The notes under the pieces are model-generated. The model was not told where the DNA came from and made no database searches. It worked only from the letters and a program-made list of their open reading frames with translations. DNA of 64,000 bases, taken from Chryseobacterium sp. H1D6B. GTDB lineage: Bacteria > Bacteroidota > Bacteroidia > Flavobacteriales > Weeksellaceae. Position numbers and translations under genes: made by a program. Positions within the stretch are counted from its first letter, which is position 1. Each line of letters begins with the position of its first letter. Shown here piece after piece: positions 7,991 through 16,174 of this stretch. The stretch is from contig NZ_JARXVJ010000001.1 in the NCBI RefSeq assembly GCF_029892445.1, forward strand, positions 1,860,001 to 1,924,000, in the 5' to 3' direction.

Positions 7991-8746
7991 ATGAACAAAT
8001 TTTTATGCTTTGCCATTCTTAATCTGTTATTCAGCCTTAGCCTTTCCAAAGCACAGACCGTGACATTAAGCAATACTGGGCTGGGACAGTCTTCTGTGTA
8101 TACATTTAATTACACAACAACAGGAGCTATTGGCAAGGGGACTGATGTGCCGAATGTTTTTTATTTCACAATACCTGCAGGATACCAGTCGATTTCTCCC
8201 GTGCTGGCGGGCGGGAATACCCTGCAGCCTTATGTTACTTTTAAAGTGAATGGGACCGCTTATCCTTGTACGATGGCATTTGGTGGAGTCGGAGGGAGCT
8301 GGGCCAGCGGTGTGCAATTATCGGTAGCAGGTGCTACGACAGGTGTGGCCATACCAGCGGGAGCTCAAATTCAGGTTATTATTTCCGGACTGATAAAAAA
8401 TCCTTTAAATGCAGGAGCTTATACTGTAAGCTGGAGAACTTTAAAGGCAAGCGGCGTGACTGTGGAGAATTTTAGTGCCCCTCTTAATTTTTCAGCAACT
8501 CTTGGTACGCAGGAAGCAATAATAAAAAATACGGATTTATCTGTATATCCAAATCCAGCAGATAGTTTTATTCAAGTTGCGGGATCTGTTACCAATGGAA
8601 AATATACCATATATGACGTTTCAGGAAACCAGATGAGCAAAGGAACTGTTGCTGCTAATGAAAAAATTAATGTCAGCAATTTAGCTTCCGGGGTTTATGT
8701 TTTGAAATTTGAAAATGGTAAGACTGCTAAGTTTATTAAGAAATAA
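7991..8746 (+). CDS. Secreted protein with type IX secretion C-terminal sorting domain
   Basis: A Sec signal peptide (about residues 1-22, ending SLSKAQT) is followed by a beta-rich domain of about 155 residues with no catalytic motif that I recognise. The C-terminal 70 residues are a type A T9SS sorting domain: LSVYPNPADSF, then YDVSGNQMSKG, then LASGVYVLKFENG and a KFIKK end. Such proteins cross the outer membrane through the type IX system and are released or anchored at the surface. The base composition is richer in G+C than in its neighbours. The cargo role is unknown; the divergent AraC gene may control it. Confidence 0.88.
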   Translation: MNKFLCFAILNLLFSLSLSKAQTVTLSNTGLGQSSVYTFNYTTTGAIGKGTDVPNVFYFTIPAGYQSISPVLAGGNTLQPYVTFKVNGTAYPCTMAFGGVGGSWASGVQLSVAGATTGVAIPAGAQIQVIISGLIKNPLNAGAYTVSWRTLKASGVTVENFSAPLNFSATLGTQEAIIKNTDLSVYPNPADSFIQVAGSVTNGKYTIYDVSGNQMSKGTVAANEKINVSNLASGVYVLKFENGKTAKFIKK

Positions 8747-8794
8747 ATAAAGATTTTATACTATTCTAATTGAGATTAGATGCTGCTTTTACAT

Positions 8795-8823
8795 AAACAA
8801 ACCGCCAAAAAGGCGGTTTGTTT
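8795..8823. terminator. Bidirectional terminator between T9SS cargo gene and rmuC
   Basis: A perfect 12-base inverted repeat AAACAAACCGCC / GGCGGTTTGTTT with an AAAAA loop lies between two convergent genes and can serve both. Confidence 0.8.
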
Positions 8824-8856
8824 ATTAATAATATATAATTAGTATTTTGATAACAC

Positions 8857-10365
8857 TTATTCCTCGAAAGTATCTAAGATATTCTGTGAGCTGTCAATCA
8901 TGCTTTGGGGAAGTTCTTTTTTATTTTTAATTCCTAAAGCTTTCAGTTTCTGAGTCTGTATGACAAGATTGTCATTTCCTGTAGAAAGCTGTTTGTAAGC
9001 ATCATTATAAACATTTTTAGCAAGGTCTAAATTCTTTCCGACCTTTTCAAGATTATCTATAAATCCTACGAATTTGTCATACAGCCTAGCTCCTCTGTCT
9101 GCGATCTCCATAGAATTTTTATTTTGATATTCGCGTTTCCAGAGATCTGCAATAAGTTTTAGAGAAGTGATTAAGTTGCTTGGATTTAATAATAGAATTC
9201 TTCTTTCGTAAGCAAAATTCCAAAGATTCTGGTCAGCCTGCATTGCTGCAATATAAGCCGGCTCACTAGGAATGAACATCATGACAAAGTCTAAAGATTT
9301 TCCATAATCATCGTATGCCTTCTGGCTCAGCTGGAGAATGTGGTTTTTAATTGAAGATAAATGCTGGTGAAGTCTCATCGCATAGATGTCCTGATCGGTT
9401 TCATCCACAAGATCAGTGAAAGCGGTTAAAGAAACTTTAGAATCAATAATTACATTTCTTTCATCAGGGTATTTAATAACGGCATCTGGACGCATTTTCT
9501 TTCCTGAAAATTCTGAAAATAAAGCTTTATTGTCTTCATCACGGAGTTCATGTTCAAGGAAATACTCGCGGCCTTTTACCAGTCCTGATTTTTCAAGAAT
9601 ACTCTCCAGAATCATCTCGCCCCAGTTACCCTGCGTTTTGCTTTCTCCCTTTAATGCTCTTGTCAGTTTTTTTGCATCTTCCGAGATCTGCTGGTTCAGT
9701 TCAGCGAGTTCCTTCACCTTTTCAGCCAGAGAAAAGCGCTCTTTGTTTTCTTTTTCATACGCTTCATTAACGCGGTTTTTTAGATCTGCAATTTTTTCCT
9801 GAAATGGTTCAAGTATGGTTTTAAGATTATTTTGATTAAGCGTTGTGAATTTTTCAGATTTTTCTTCTAAAATTTTATTAGCTAAATTTTCAAACTGAAG
9901 TTTTGATTCTTCCTGTATTTTAGTAATTTCTCCTTTCTGTGTTTCCAATGATTTCTGCAGGCTTTCATTCATCACCGAAAGCTCAGAATTACGGGCGAAA
10001 ATGTTTTGTTTCTCTTCCAAAAGACTTTCTGTCTGTAAATTCTGTCTTGCGATGTTTTGTTTTTGTTCTTGAAATTGAGAATATAAAGAAGAATATTCTG
10101 CAGTTATTTTTGCAAACTCATTTTTGAGATCATTAAATAAATCTGACTGCTGAAGATAGAGCTCTTTTTCTGTATAGATGGCTTGATTTAATTCCTGAAT
10201 TTTAAGATTTGAATTTTCTAAATCTGAATTGCTTCTGATGTGCAGATTATTAAGCTCATCATAAGAATTTCTCGAAACCATTGATGATTTCAATACAAAA
10301 TATAAAATAACTGCGCCGAGTAATCCCCCGGCAATAAATCCTAAAATCAAATATGTCATCTCCAT
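8857..10365 (-). CDS. rmuC: DNA recombination protein RmuC
   Basis: RmuC proteins limit inversions at short repeats and carry a nuclease-like fold. Residues about 5-24 are a membrane anchor, residues about 30-235 a long coiled coil rich in Glu, Lys and Gln, and residues about 240-470 the conserved RmuC core. Recognisable core motifs are GNWGEMILESILEKSGL, RPDAVIKYPD, VIIDSKVSL and FVMMFIPSEPAY. At 502 residues the length fits the family. It stands alone between the shared terminator and a 300-base gap. CAAAATTA at 10370-10377 could be a -7 box but lies too near the start to be convincing. Confidence 0.95.
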   Translation of the reverse strand: MEMTYLILGFIAGGLLGAVILYFVLKSSMVSRNSYDELNNLHIRSNSDLENSNLKIQELNQAIYTEKELYLQQSDLFNDLKNEFAKITAEYSSLYSQFQEQKQNIARQNLQTESLLEEKQNIFARNSELSVMNESLQKSLETQKGEITKIQEESKLQFENLANKILEEKSEKFTTLNQNNLKTILEPFQEKIADLKNRVNEAYEKENKERFSLAEKVKELAELNQQISEDAKKLTRALKGESKTQGNWGEMILESILEKSGLVKGREYFLEHELRDEDNKALFSEFSGKKMRPDAVIKYPDERNVIIDSKVSLTAFTDLVDETDQDIYAMRLHQHLSSIKNHILQLSQKAYDDYGKSLDFVMMFIPSEPAYIAAMQADQNLWNFAYERRILLLNPSNLITSLKLIADLWKREYQNKNSMEIADRGARLYDKFVGFIDNLEKVGKNLDLAKNVYNDAYKQLSTGNDNLVIQTQKLKALGIKNKKELPQSMIDSSQNILDTFEE

Positions 10366-10530
10366 TTTCCAAAATTACAAAAAGAAAAAATATTTTTCTT
10401 TACGGGAAACCATTTTCATGATTTGATAGTTAATATAATGATCTTAGATTTCTCCTAATGTAAATATGATAATACTGATGTCAAAATCCTTTGTCCTTCA
10501 GAATGGAGTTGCTGGACAAACAGATGTCAA

Positions 10531-10578
10531 ATGACAATTGTCATTCAGAACGAAGCAAAGCGCAGTGAAGAATCTCAC
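10531..10578. repeat. Palindrome followed by probable dispersed repeat unit
   Basis: ATGACAATTGTCAT (10531-10544) is a perfect 14-base palindrome. It runs into TCATTCAGAACGAAGC and AGTGAAGAATCTCA, which resembles short interspersed elements I remember from many bacterial genomes. Only one copy is in this window, so the repeat status is from memory and not shown here. Confidence 0.4.
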
Positions 10579-10639
10579 TTTATATTCTTAAACTTAATCG
10601 TTACAATTTCCAGCATGAAAATAGTTAAAAAATCCTCAT

Positions 10640-10664
10640 AAAAAAAGTGAACCTTCTGGCTCAC
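10640..10664 (-). terminator. Terminator of the GG-leader peptide gene
   Basis: On the minus strand this is GTGAGCC, loop AGAA, GGTTCAC (one G-U pair), then a T run. It lies 10 bases after the stop of the small peptide gene. Confidence 0.75.
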
Positions 10665-10673
10665 TCTGTGTTT

Positions 10674-10925
10674 TTAAATTCCAATTTCTATGGGATCCAG
10701 TGGTAAAAGAACGATCGGGGGGCAGAATCCAGTATTTACCTGGCATTTTCCATTCATACATCCATAATTTGTCATTGAAGTGGTTCCATCAGAACATCTT
10801 ACCATAGCTTCACCAAAACGGCCGCAGTCTCTGTCAGAATAGCACTCTAAGGCAGGATACAGAGTTCCTCCAAATACATCTTTCAATTCTTTTCTTGAAA
10901 GTTTTGTTGAATTGTTTGTTTTCAT
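10674..10925 (-). CDS. Bacteriocin-like Cys-rich peptide with double-glycine leader
   Basis: The 83-residue product starts with a leader MKTNNSTKLSRKELKDVFGG that ends in Gly-Gly, the cleavage signal used by peptidase-containing ABC exporters. The core has six cysteines (ALEC, DRDC, VRC, YGC, GKC, GFC) in about 40 residues, then a hydrophobic Pro/Leu/Ile-rich tail. Peptides with this LxRxELKxxxGG leader are often annotated as bacteriocin-like in Chryseobacterium. No exporter or modifying enzyme lies nearby, so processing must be provided from elsewhere. The gene has its own terminator. A defence or signalling role is inference. A second peptide of this type is at 57118-57282. Confidence 0.75.
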   Translation of the reverse strand: MKTNNSTKLSRKELKDVFGGTLYPALECYSDRDCGRFGEAMVRCSDGTTSMTNYGCMNGKCQVNTGFCPPIVLLPLDPIEIGI

Positions 10926-11112
10926 AGAATAATTTTTTTTGATGTTAATTTGTATGTAACTTTCTCACAATGAAACTGTAAGTCTTAAAATGAAAAGCTA
11001 AAGTAGTAAAAAATTAAATCACTAGTATGTTATATAGGGATTAATTTAAATTTAATACCTTGATGGATCTATTCTTTGAAATCTCTGTGAGTATTTTGAA
11101 GAAATTTTTATT

Positions 11113-11583
11113 TTAAGGATTTTCTTTTGTTATTTCTTCATGATGTTTTAAGTACAGAGGAAGTGCTGCAGAACCATACCAAGGAAATATTTCATAACCG
11201 AAAACTCCGGCCTGCACGGCTGGGTCTGTTTTTACCCATTTTTCCGCTTCCTCCTTAGATTTTGTATTAAAAATAAACATACCTCGGAAGGTCTGCTTGT
11301 TCTGTTCTAAAAAAGGACCTGCTAGAATAATTTTTCCTTCTTCAGAAAGTTTCCCGATGTTGGCCAGGTGTCCTTCCATCAGCTGGCTTAGTTTTTCTTT
11401 GTCATCAATTTTGGTAGATCCGGTTTTCAGCATTACTATTGTGTACGCTTTCATGCCGTATTCGTCAGCTCCTAATGAAGCGGCTAGTTCCGGATTAAAT
11501 CTTGGCTTTTCTGTTTTCTTTTCCTGGGCATACAAAGATGTCATGATAAAAAGAGCAAGTACTAAATAAATTTTCAAATTCAT
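11113..11583 (-). CDS. Secreted YciI-family protein
   Basis: A signal peptide (about 1-19, ending SLYAQ) precedes a ferredoxin-like YciI domain. The domain shows LMEGHLANIGKLSEEGKIILAGPF and the C-terminal pattern EEAEKWVKTDPAVQAGVFGYEIFPW, cut here into motifs near residues 67-90 and 111-135. The conserved His of YciI proteins (His in EGHLANI) is present. Most YciI proteins are cytoplasmic, so export is a variant seen in Bacteroidota. The gene starts 5 bases after the pncB stop and probably shares its transcript. The function is unknown. Confidence 0.82.
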   Translation of the reverse strand: MNLKIYLVLALFIMTSLYAQEKKTEKPRFNPELAASLGADEYGMKAYTIVMLKTGSTKIDDKEKLSQLMEGHLANIGKLSEEGKIILAGPFLEQNKQTFRGMFIFNTKSKEEAEKWVKTDPAVQAGVFGYEIFPWYGSAALPLYLKHHEEITKENP

Positions 11584-11588
11584 TTTAT

Positions 11589-12767
11589 TTAGTCTTTTAT
11601 TCTTAAAAATTCTTTTGCAAGTTCAATCATTTTTGGATCTCCAGTATATTTTCCATGTTCATCAGAAAGTTTTACGGTAGGGATCCATTCTTTGTTTGGT
11701 GCCTGAACACCAATAAGTTTCATTACAATATTCATTGGTTTTAAGCCTACATCATTCGTAAGATTTGTCCCAATTCCGAAAGAAACACCGATCTTGCCTC
11801 TGCAGTAGTTGGTTATTTCTTCTACTTTTTCAAGGTTTAAAGCATCAGAGAAAATAATGTATTTAAATAATGGATTGATGCCGTTATTTTGATAGTGGGC
11901 AATTGTTTTATCTGCAAATTCAAGCGCATCTCCGCTGTCATGACGTACCCCGTCGAAAAGTTTTGCAAACTTTTTATCAAACTGCTGGAAGAAAACATCT
12001 GTCGTGTAAGTATCGGAAAGAGCAACTCCCAAATCACCTCTATAGACATCTACCCAGTGTTCTAAAGCAAGTTCGTTAGCCATTTTGAATCCGTATTCGG
12101 CAGCATGAAACATAAACCATTCGTGGGCGTGGGTGCCAATTGGTTTTACGCTGTATTTCATAGCAAAATGAACGTTGGAGCTTCCGATGAATGTAGATTG
12201 TTTATTCTGGGTCAAAGCTTCCATTACTAAATTCTGAACCTTATAAGAATGTCTTCTTCTTGTGCCGAATTCTGCGAAGTTCACCCCTAATTTATTTAAT
12301 GAATCAGCCTTTTCAAGAGTTTTACGCATAACTACTTCGTTAGAATCCCTTTCCATATGATTCATTTCGTAATGAAGCTCACTGATTAATGCTAATAAAG
12401 GAACTTCCCATAAAATTGTTCTGTACCAAAGGCCTTCTACTGTAACCTTCAAATCACTTCCAGTCTGAACAATTTTGACCTCAGAAGGATCATAATGGTA
12501 GCCTTCAAGAAAATCTAAGTAGGGAAGATCTAAGTAAGGACATGTTTTCGCTAAAAACTTTTTTTCATCTTTCGTAAGCTTAAGCTCAGCCATTTTGGTA
12601 ACAGCTTCTCGTAGGGCAGCATCAAAACCTTCAGGAAATTGATGTTTTCCTCTATTTATAAATTCGTATTTTACAATAGAGCTTGGAAATAGTTTTACCA
12701 CCGCATTTTGCATGGTAATTTTATAAAAATCATTATCTAGAATGGAGTTCAGCCGGACGTCGTACAT
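11589..12767 (-). CDS. pncB: Nicotinate phosphoribosyltransferase
   Basis: It makes nicotinate mononucleotide from nicotinate and PRPP in the Preiss-Handler route to NAD. The family marks are NDFYKITMQNAV at the N-terminus, EFGTRRRHSYKVQ near the middle, the loop with the phosphorylated histidine (GTHAHEWFM), and VRHDSGD near residue 275. At 392 residues the length matches bacterial PncB. TAAATTTG on the minus strand (12786-12793) is a possible -7 box. The secreted YciI-like gene follows after 5 bases. Confidence 0.96.
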   Translation of the reverse strand: MYDVRLNSILDNDFYKITMQNAVVKLFPSSIVKYEFINRGKHQFPEGFDAALREAVTKMAELKLTKDEKKFLAKTCPYLDLPYLDFLEGYHYDPSEVKIVQTGSDLKVTVEGLWYRTILWEVPLLALISELHYEMNHMERDSNEVVMRKTLEKADSLNKLGVNFAEFGTRRRHSYKVQNLVMEALTQNKQSTFIGSSNVHFAMKYSVKPIGTHAHEWFMFHAAEYGFKMANELALEHWVDVYRGDLGVALSDTYTTDVFFQQFDKKFAKLFDGVRHDSGDALEFADKTIAHYQNNGINPLFKYIIFSDALNLEKVEEITNYCRGKIGVSFGIGTNLTNDVGLKPMNIVMKLIGVQAPNKEWIPTVKLSDEHGKYTGDPKMIELAKEFLRIKD

Positions 12768-12805
12768 ATATGTGTAATTTTAACGCAAATTTAATAATTA
12801 AAAAT

Positions 12806-12835
12806 AAAAATCGTCTAAATGTAAGACGATTTTTT
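12806..12835. terminator. Terminator after dps (usable in both directions)
   Basis: AAAAATCGTCT / AGACGATTTTTT with a seven-base loop lies just downstream of dps on the minus strand and upstream of pncB. Confidence 0.75.
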
Positions 12836-12859
12836 AAATATTTTGATGATTTTATCTCT

Positions 12860-13336
12860 TTACTTTCCAAGATATGAGTTATACATCCATACTTCTTTTT
12901 CCTGCTCAACAATGTAATCGCTCATCTGAGAATTTGTTCCCTCGTCTCCTGCTTTTTCAGTAATATCTAAAAGTTCTCTTTGAAGATCAAGCACAATTTT
13001 GAAAGAATTAAGGATATTTTCTACGCTTTTCGTGCCGTCGTTTACTTCTTTGCTTTCTTTAATGCTGGAAACTTTTAAATAATCCGAATAGTTATGGGCA
13101 GGAATGCCTCCAAGTGTTAAGATTCTTTCAGCAATTTCATCAATTTTTAAAACTAAACTATTGTAAAGTTCTTCAAATTTCGGATGAAGAGTAAAAAATT
13201 GGTCTCCTTTGATGTTCCAGTGTGAACCTCTTGTATTTTGGTAGAATACTGAGTAATTTGCTAAAAGAATATTGAGTTTTTCTGAAATGTTTTTACAGTC
13301 GGTCTCTTTTAAACCGATGATGCTTGCATTTTTCAT
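12860..13336 (-). CDS. dps: Dps-family ferritin-like DNA-binding protein
   Basis: Dps forms a 12-mer that oxidises and stores iron using peroxide and shields DNA. The ferroxidase ligands are all present at family spacing: His39, His51, Asp66 and Glu70, in GSHWNIKGDQFFTLH and KIDEIAERILTLGG. At 158 residues the length is typical. The N-terminus is short with few Lys/Arg, so DNA binding may be weak. It is a single-gene unit ending in a hairpin terminator. I did not find a clear promoter. Confidence 0.95.
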   Translation of the reverse strand: MKNASIIGLKETDCKNISEKLNILLANYSVFYQNTRGSHWNIKGDQFFTLHPKFEELYNSLVLKIDEIAERILTLGGIPAHNYSDYLKVSSIKESKEVNDGTKSVENILNSFKIVLDLQRELLDITEKAGDEGTNSQMSDYIVEQEKEVWMYNSYLGK

Positions 13337-13468
13337 AAAGTTTATTGTTTATTATTTTATGTAATAAAGGCAGAAAATATTATGCCGAAATGATATATTG
13401 TTGATAGATGATAACTATGAAGGGATTTATAAAAATAATTTGGACAAGAATTCTTAATATTGCCGCAT

Positions 13469-15052
13469 ATGAGAAATTTACTAATAACGACGGCTGTATT
13501 TTTTGGGATATGCAGTGTCTATCTCTTAATCATGTTGTCTAAGACAGAAAATCATTTTACTTATATAATAGATGATGCATATATCCATATGGCAATGGCT
13601 AAGAATTTTGCGCTGTATAAGGTTTGGGGTATGACTCCTTATTCTTTTTCATCTTCTTCATCTTCTCCTGTCTTCACACTTATTTTAAGTACTTTAATTT
13701 ATATTTTTGGGAATAATGAGCTGATTCCTCTTATTTTTAATGTTACGGTTTCTTTTTTTATTCTCTTTTTCCTTAATAAGTATTATTCTCTTTTTTTTAA
13801 AGAGAGTAACTTTATCATTGCCGCTACTATTTTTACGATATTTTTTGCTGTTCTCCATCTGCAGATTATGATAGGCATGGAACATGTTTTACAAGTATTG
13901 GTTACCATTATAAGTATTTATTATTTTTATAAATGGGCTGTTTCTAATTTTAGTGATAAAATTTCTTCTTACTGGTTTTATGCAACTATTTTACTGCTCG
14001 GTCTTATAAGATTTGAGAGTATGTTTTATTTTGTATCGCTGTCTTTTGTCTTTTGTCTCGTTAAAAAAATTAAGCAGGCTGCACTTATCCTACTATTTGG
14101 ATTTGCGCCGATTCTTATTTTTGGATATTTTAATTATCAGCAGGACGGATATTTTTTTCCGAATTCTGTGATCGTGAAAGGAAGACAGTTTGAGTTTTCC
14201 GGAAATTATATTGAGCAGGTATATAATATTGTTTTTAATGGGATGTTTTTTAACAGGAGTTTTTATAAAATAGGGTTTTTTCCTTTATTGATAGGAATTG
14301 TTTTGGTTTATAGAAGTTATAAAAATAAAATTGGTCTTCAAAAAATCGTTTCAGATAATTTTCTTGTTATTGTTTGGTGTATTGTCCTAATTCTACATTC
14401 TTTGTTTAGTAATTTTAAAGGGTTCTTCCGCTATGAAGCCTATATTTTAGTAGGCTTTGCAATGGTAATTATACCACGGCTGAAAGAGTTTTTTATACAG
14501 CCTTTAGTGATGCTGAAAAAAGATAAAATAATGACTGTGCTCATTTTGTTTAATATTCTGCTGTTGTTTTATAAACTTGAATATGCCAATAGAATGCTGG
14601 TGAACGGCAGTAAAAATATATATGAACAGCAGGTACAGTCCGCGAAATTTTTGAATACCTATTATAATACCTCTAAAATAGTAGCTAATGATATAGGGGC
14701 AATTTGCTACTTCTCAGATATTCATTTGCTGGATATTGCAGGATTAGGATCAACAGAAATGATTCCTTTTAATGAAAAAGAAAGAGTTTTTGGTTATGAA
14801 TTTGAAAAGTTTCTTGAAAATTATTGTGTCAAAAATAATTACCAGGTTGCAGTTATCTACGAAGAATGGTTCCGAGGGCACGTTCCAAAAAAATGGAAAA
14901 AAGCAGCTGTTTTAAAAATAGATCATGTAATCGCTGTATCTTCTGGATTGGTAACCATTTATTCTGTTGACCCCACTATTCATGAAAAATTGAAGCAGAA
15001 CATTAAAAGCTTTAAATGGAATAAAAATGTAAAGGTGGAGATCATTGAATAA
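13469..15052 (+). CDS. Polytopic membrane protein, GT-C glycosyltransferase-like
   Basis: The protein has about ten membrane helices over residues 1-380 and a soluble C-terminal part of about 130 residues. The first loop carries IIDDAYIHMAMAKNFA followed by a Ser-rich SSSSSSPVFTLIL segment. This is the layout of lipid-linked sugar transferases of the GT-C fold (arabinosyl- or mannosyltransferase-like), where the Asp-Asp pair is catalytic. The sugar donor and acceptor are unknown. I chose the ATG at 13469; the TTG at 13460 is in frame but unlikely. It stands alone, and the DNA is AT-rich with many TTT Phe codons. Confidence 0.78.
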   Translation: MRNLLITTAVFFGICSVYLLIMLSKTENHFTYIIDDAYIHMAMAKNFALYKVWGMTPYSFSSSSSSPVFTLILSTLIYIFGNNELIPLIFNVTVSFFILFFLNKYYSLFFKESNFIIAATIFTIFFAVLHLQIMIGMEHVLQVLVTIISIYYFYKWAVSNFSDKISSYWFYATILLLGLIRFESMFYFVSLSFVFCLVKKIKQAALILLFGFAPILIFGYFNYQQDGYFFPNSVIVKGRQFEFSGNYIEQVYNIVFNGMFFNRSFYKIGFFPLLIGIVLVYRSYKNKIGLQKIVSDNFLVIVWCIVLILHSLFSNFKGFFRYEAYILVGFAMVIIPRLKEFFIQPLVMLKKDKIMTVLILFNILLLFYKLEYANRMLVNGSKNIYEQQVQSAKFLNTYYNTSKIVANDIGAICYFSDIHLLDIAGLGSTEMIPFNEKERVFGYEFEKFLENYCVKNNYQVAVIYEEWFRGHVPKKWKKAAVLKIDHVIAVSSGLVTIYSVDPTIHEKLKQNIKSFKWNKNVKVEIIE

Positions 15053-15200
15053 CTTTTTTAAGTTTGGTCTTTCTATTATATCTGGAACATGTAATGACTA
15101 AAAGGAAGTTTATGTATTAAGTAAGTATTGTTTTGTCGTTCACAATGTTATCTTATTATTACTCAACATGCTTTAAAAATTATTATTTAAGTACAACTGC

Positions 15201-15230
15201 TTGTCAATTGAAAAATTATTCCTATTTTTG
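15201..15230 (+). promoter_or_regulatory. Promoter of the str operon
   Basis: TTG (15201-15203), exactly 19 bases, TATTTTTG (15223-15230) matches the Bacteroidota consensus, about 25 bases before rpsL. Confidence 0.8.
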
Positions 15231-15254
15231 CACCTTAAAATAAAAAGCAATTAA

Positions 15255-15668
15255 ATGCCTACTATTCAACAATTAGTAAGAAAAGGAAGAGTCACACTTG
15301 CCAAGAAGAGCAAATCGGCTGCCCTTGATTCTTGTCCACAAAGACGAGGTGTATGTACGAGAGTATATACTACCACTCCTAAGAAACCTAACTCTGCACT
15401 TAGAAAAGTTGCAAGGGTAAGACTTTCAAACGGTAAAGAAGTCAACGCCTACATCCCGGGCGAAGGACATAATCTTCAAGAGCACTCGATAGTATTGGTG
15501 AGAGGCGGAAGGGTGAAAGACCTACCGGGAGTACGTTACCACATCGTAAGAGGTGCATTAGACACCGCTGGTGTTAATGGAAGAACACAGAGAAGATCTA
15601 AGTACGGAGCTAAGAGACCTAAGCCAGGTCAAGCAGCTGCTGCACCAGCTAAAGGAAAGAAAAAATAA
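15255..15668 (+). CDS. rpsL: Small ribosomal subunit protein S12
   Basis: S12 lies at the decoding centre and controls accuracy. The loops whose mutation gives streptomycin resistance are wild type in form: [11 protein letters not shown] with its Lys and [14 protein letters not shown] with its Lys. The C-terminus has a Bacteroidota-style extension rich in Ala and Lys ([11 protein letters not shown]). It is the first gene of rpsL-rpsG-fusA-rpsJ and starts about 25 bases after a strong promoter. Confidence 0.99.
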   Translation: MPTIQQLVRKGRVTLAKKSKSAALDSCPQRRGVCTRVYTTTPKKPNSALRKVARVRLSNGKEVNAYIPGEGHNLQEHSIVLVRGGRVKDLPGVRYHIVRGALDTAGVNGRTQRRSKYGAKRPKPGQAAAAPAKGKKK

Positions 15669-15691
15669 TCATTAAATAAGGTACAAAAACA

Positions 15692-16168
15692 ATGAGAAAG
15701 ACAAAAGCAAAAAAAAGACCGTTGTTACCAGATCCAAAGTTTAATGATCAATTGGTAACAAGATTCGTAAATAACTTGATGATGGATGGTAAAAAGTCTA
15801 TCGCATTCAAAATTTTCTATGATGCATTAGATATCGTAGAAACTAAAAAAGGAGAGACTGAAAAAACAGCTCTTGAAATCTGGAAAGATGCCCTTACAAA
15901 TGTAATGCCTCACGTAGAAGTACGTTCAAGAAGAGTAGGTGGTGCTAACTTCCAGATCCCTATGCCGATCAGAGCGGATAGAAAAATTTCTATGGCAATG
16001 AAATGGTTAATCAAATACTCTACAGCTAGAAATGATAAGTCTATGGCTTTGAAATTGGCTAATGAGGTTGTTGCCGCTGCTAGAGAAGAAGGAGCTGCAT
16101 ACAAAAAGAAATCTGATACTCATAAAATGGCGGAAGCTAACAAAGCTTTCTCACACTTTAAATTCTAA
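15692..16168 (+). CDS. rpsG: Small ribosomal subunit protein S7
   Basis: S7 nucleates assembly of the 30S head and touches the E-site tRNA. The product has 158 residues and starts [17 protein letters not shown], followed by the family's [13 protein letters not shown] and [11 protein letters not shown] motifs. It sits 23 bases after rpsL and 6 bases before fusA, as usual for the str operon. Confidence 0.99.
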   Translation: MRKTKAKKRPLLPDPKFNDQLVTRFVNNLMMDGKKSIAFKIFYDALDIVETKKGETEKTALEIWKDALTNVMPHVEVRSRRVGGANFQIPMPIRADRKISMAMKWLIKYSTARNDKSMALKLANEVVAAAREEGAAYKKKSDTHKMAEANKAFSHFKF

Positions 16169-16174
16169 TTAGAA

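Larger units (their letters stand above)
10366..10673. other. Intergenic region with a repeat and a terminator
   Basis: These 308 bases hold no gene I can support. They contain a 14-base palindrome at 10531-10544, a sequence resembling a dispersed chromosomal repeat at 10540-10578, and the terminator of the next minus-strand gene at 10640-10664. Confidence 0.6.

Noticed and set aside
9416-9802. 128-codon plus-strand ORF within rmuC
   Set aside because: Antisense to the conserved RmuC core; Ser-rich composition is typical of a shadow of a Lys/Glu-rich gene.
13460-13468. TTG start for the GT-C-like membrane protein
   Set aside because: An ATG nine bases later gives the same signal region; TTG starts are less likely and no evidence favours it.
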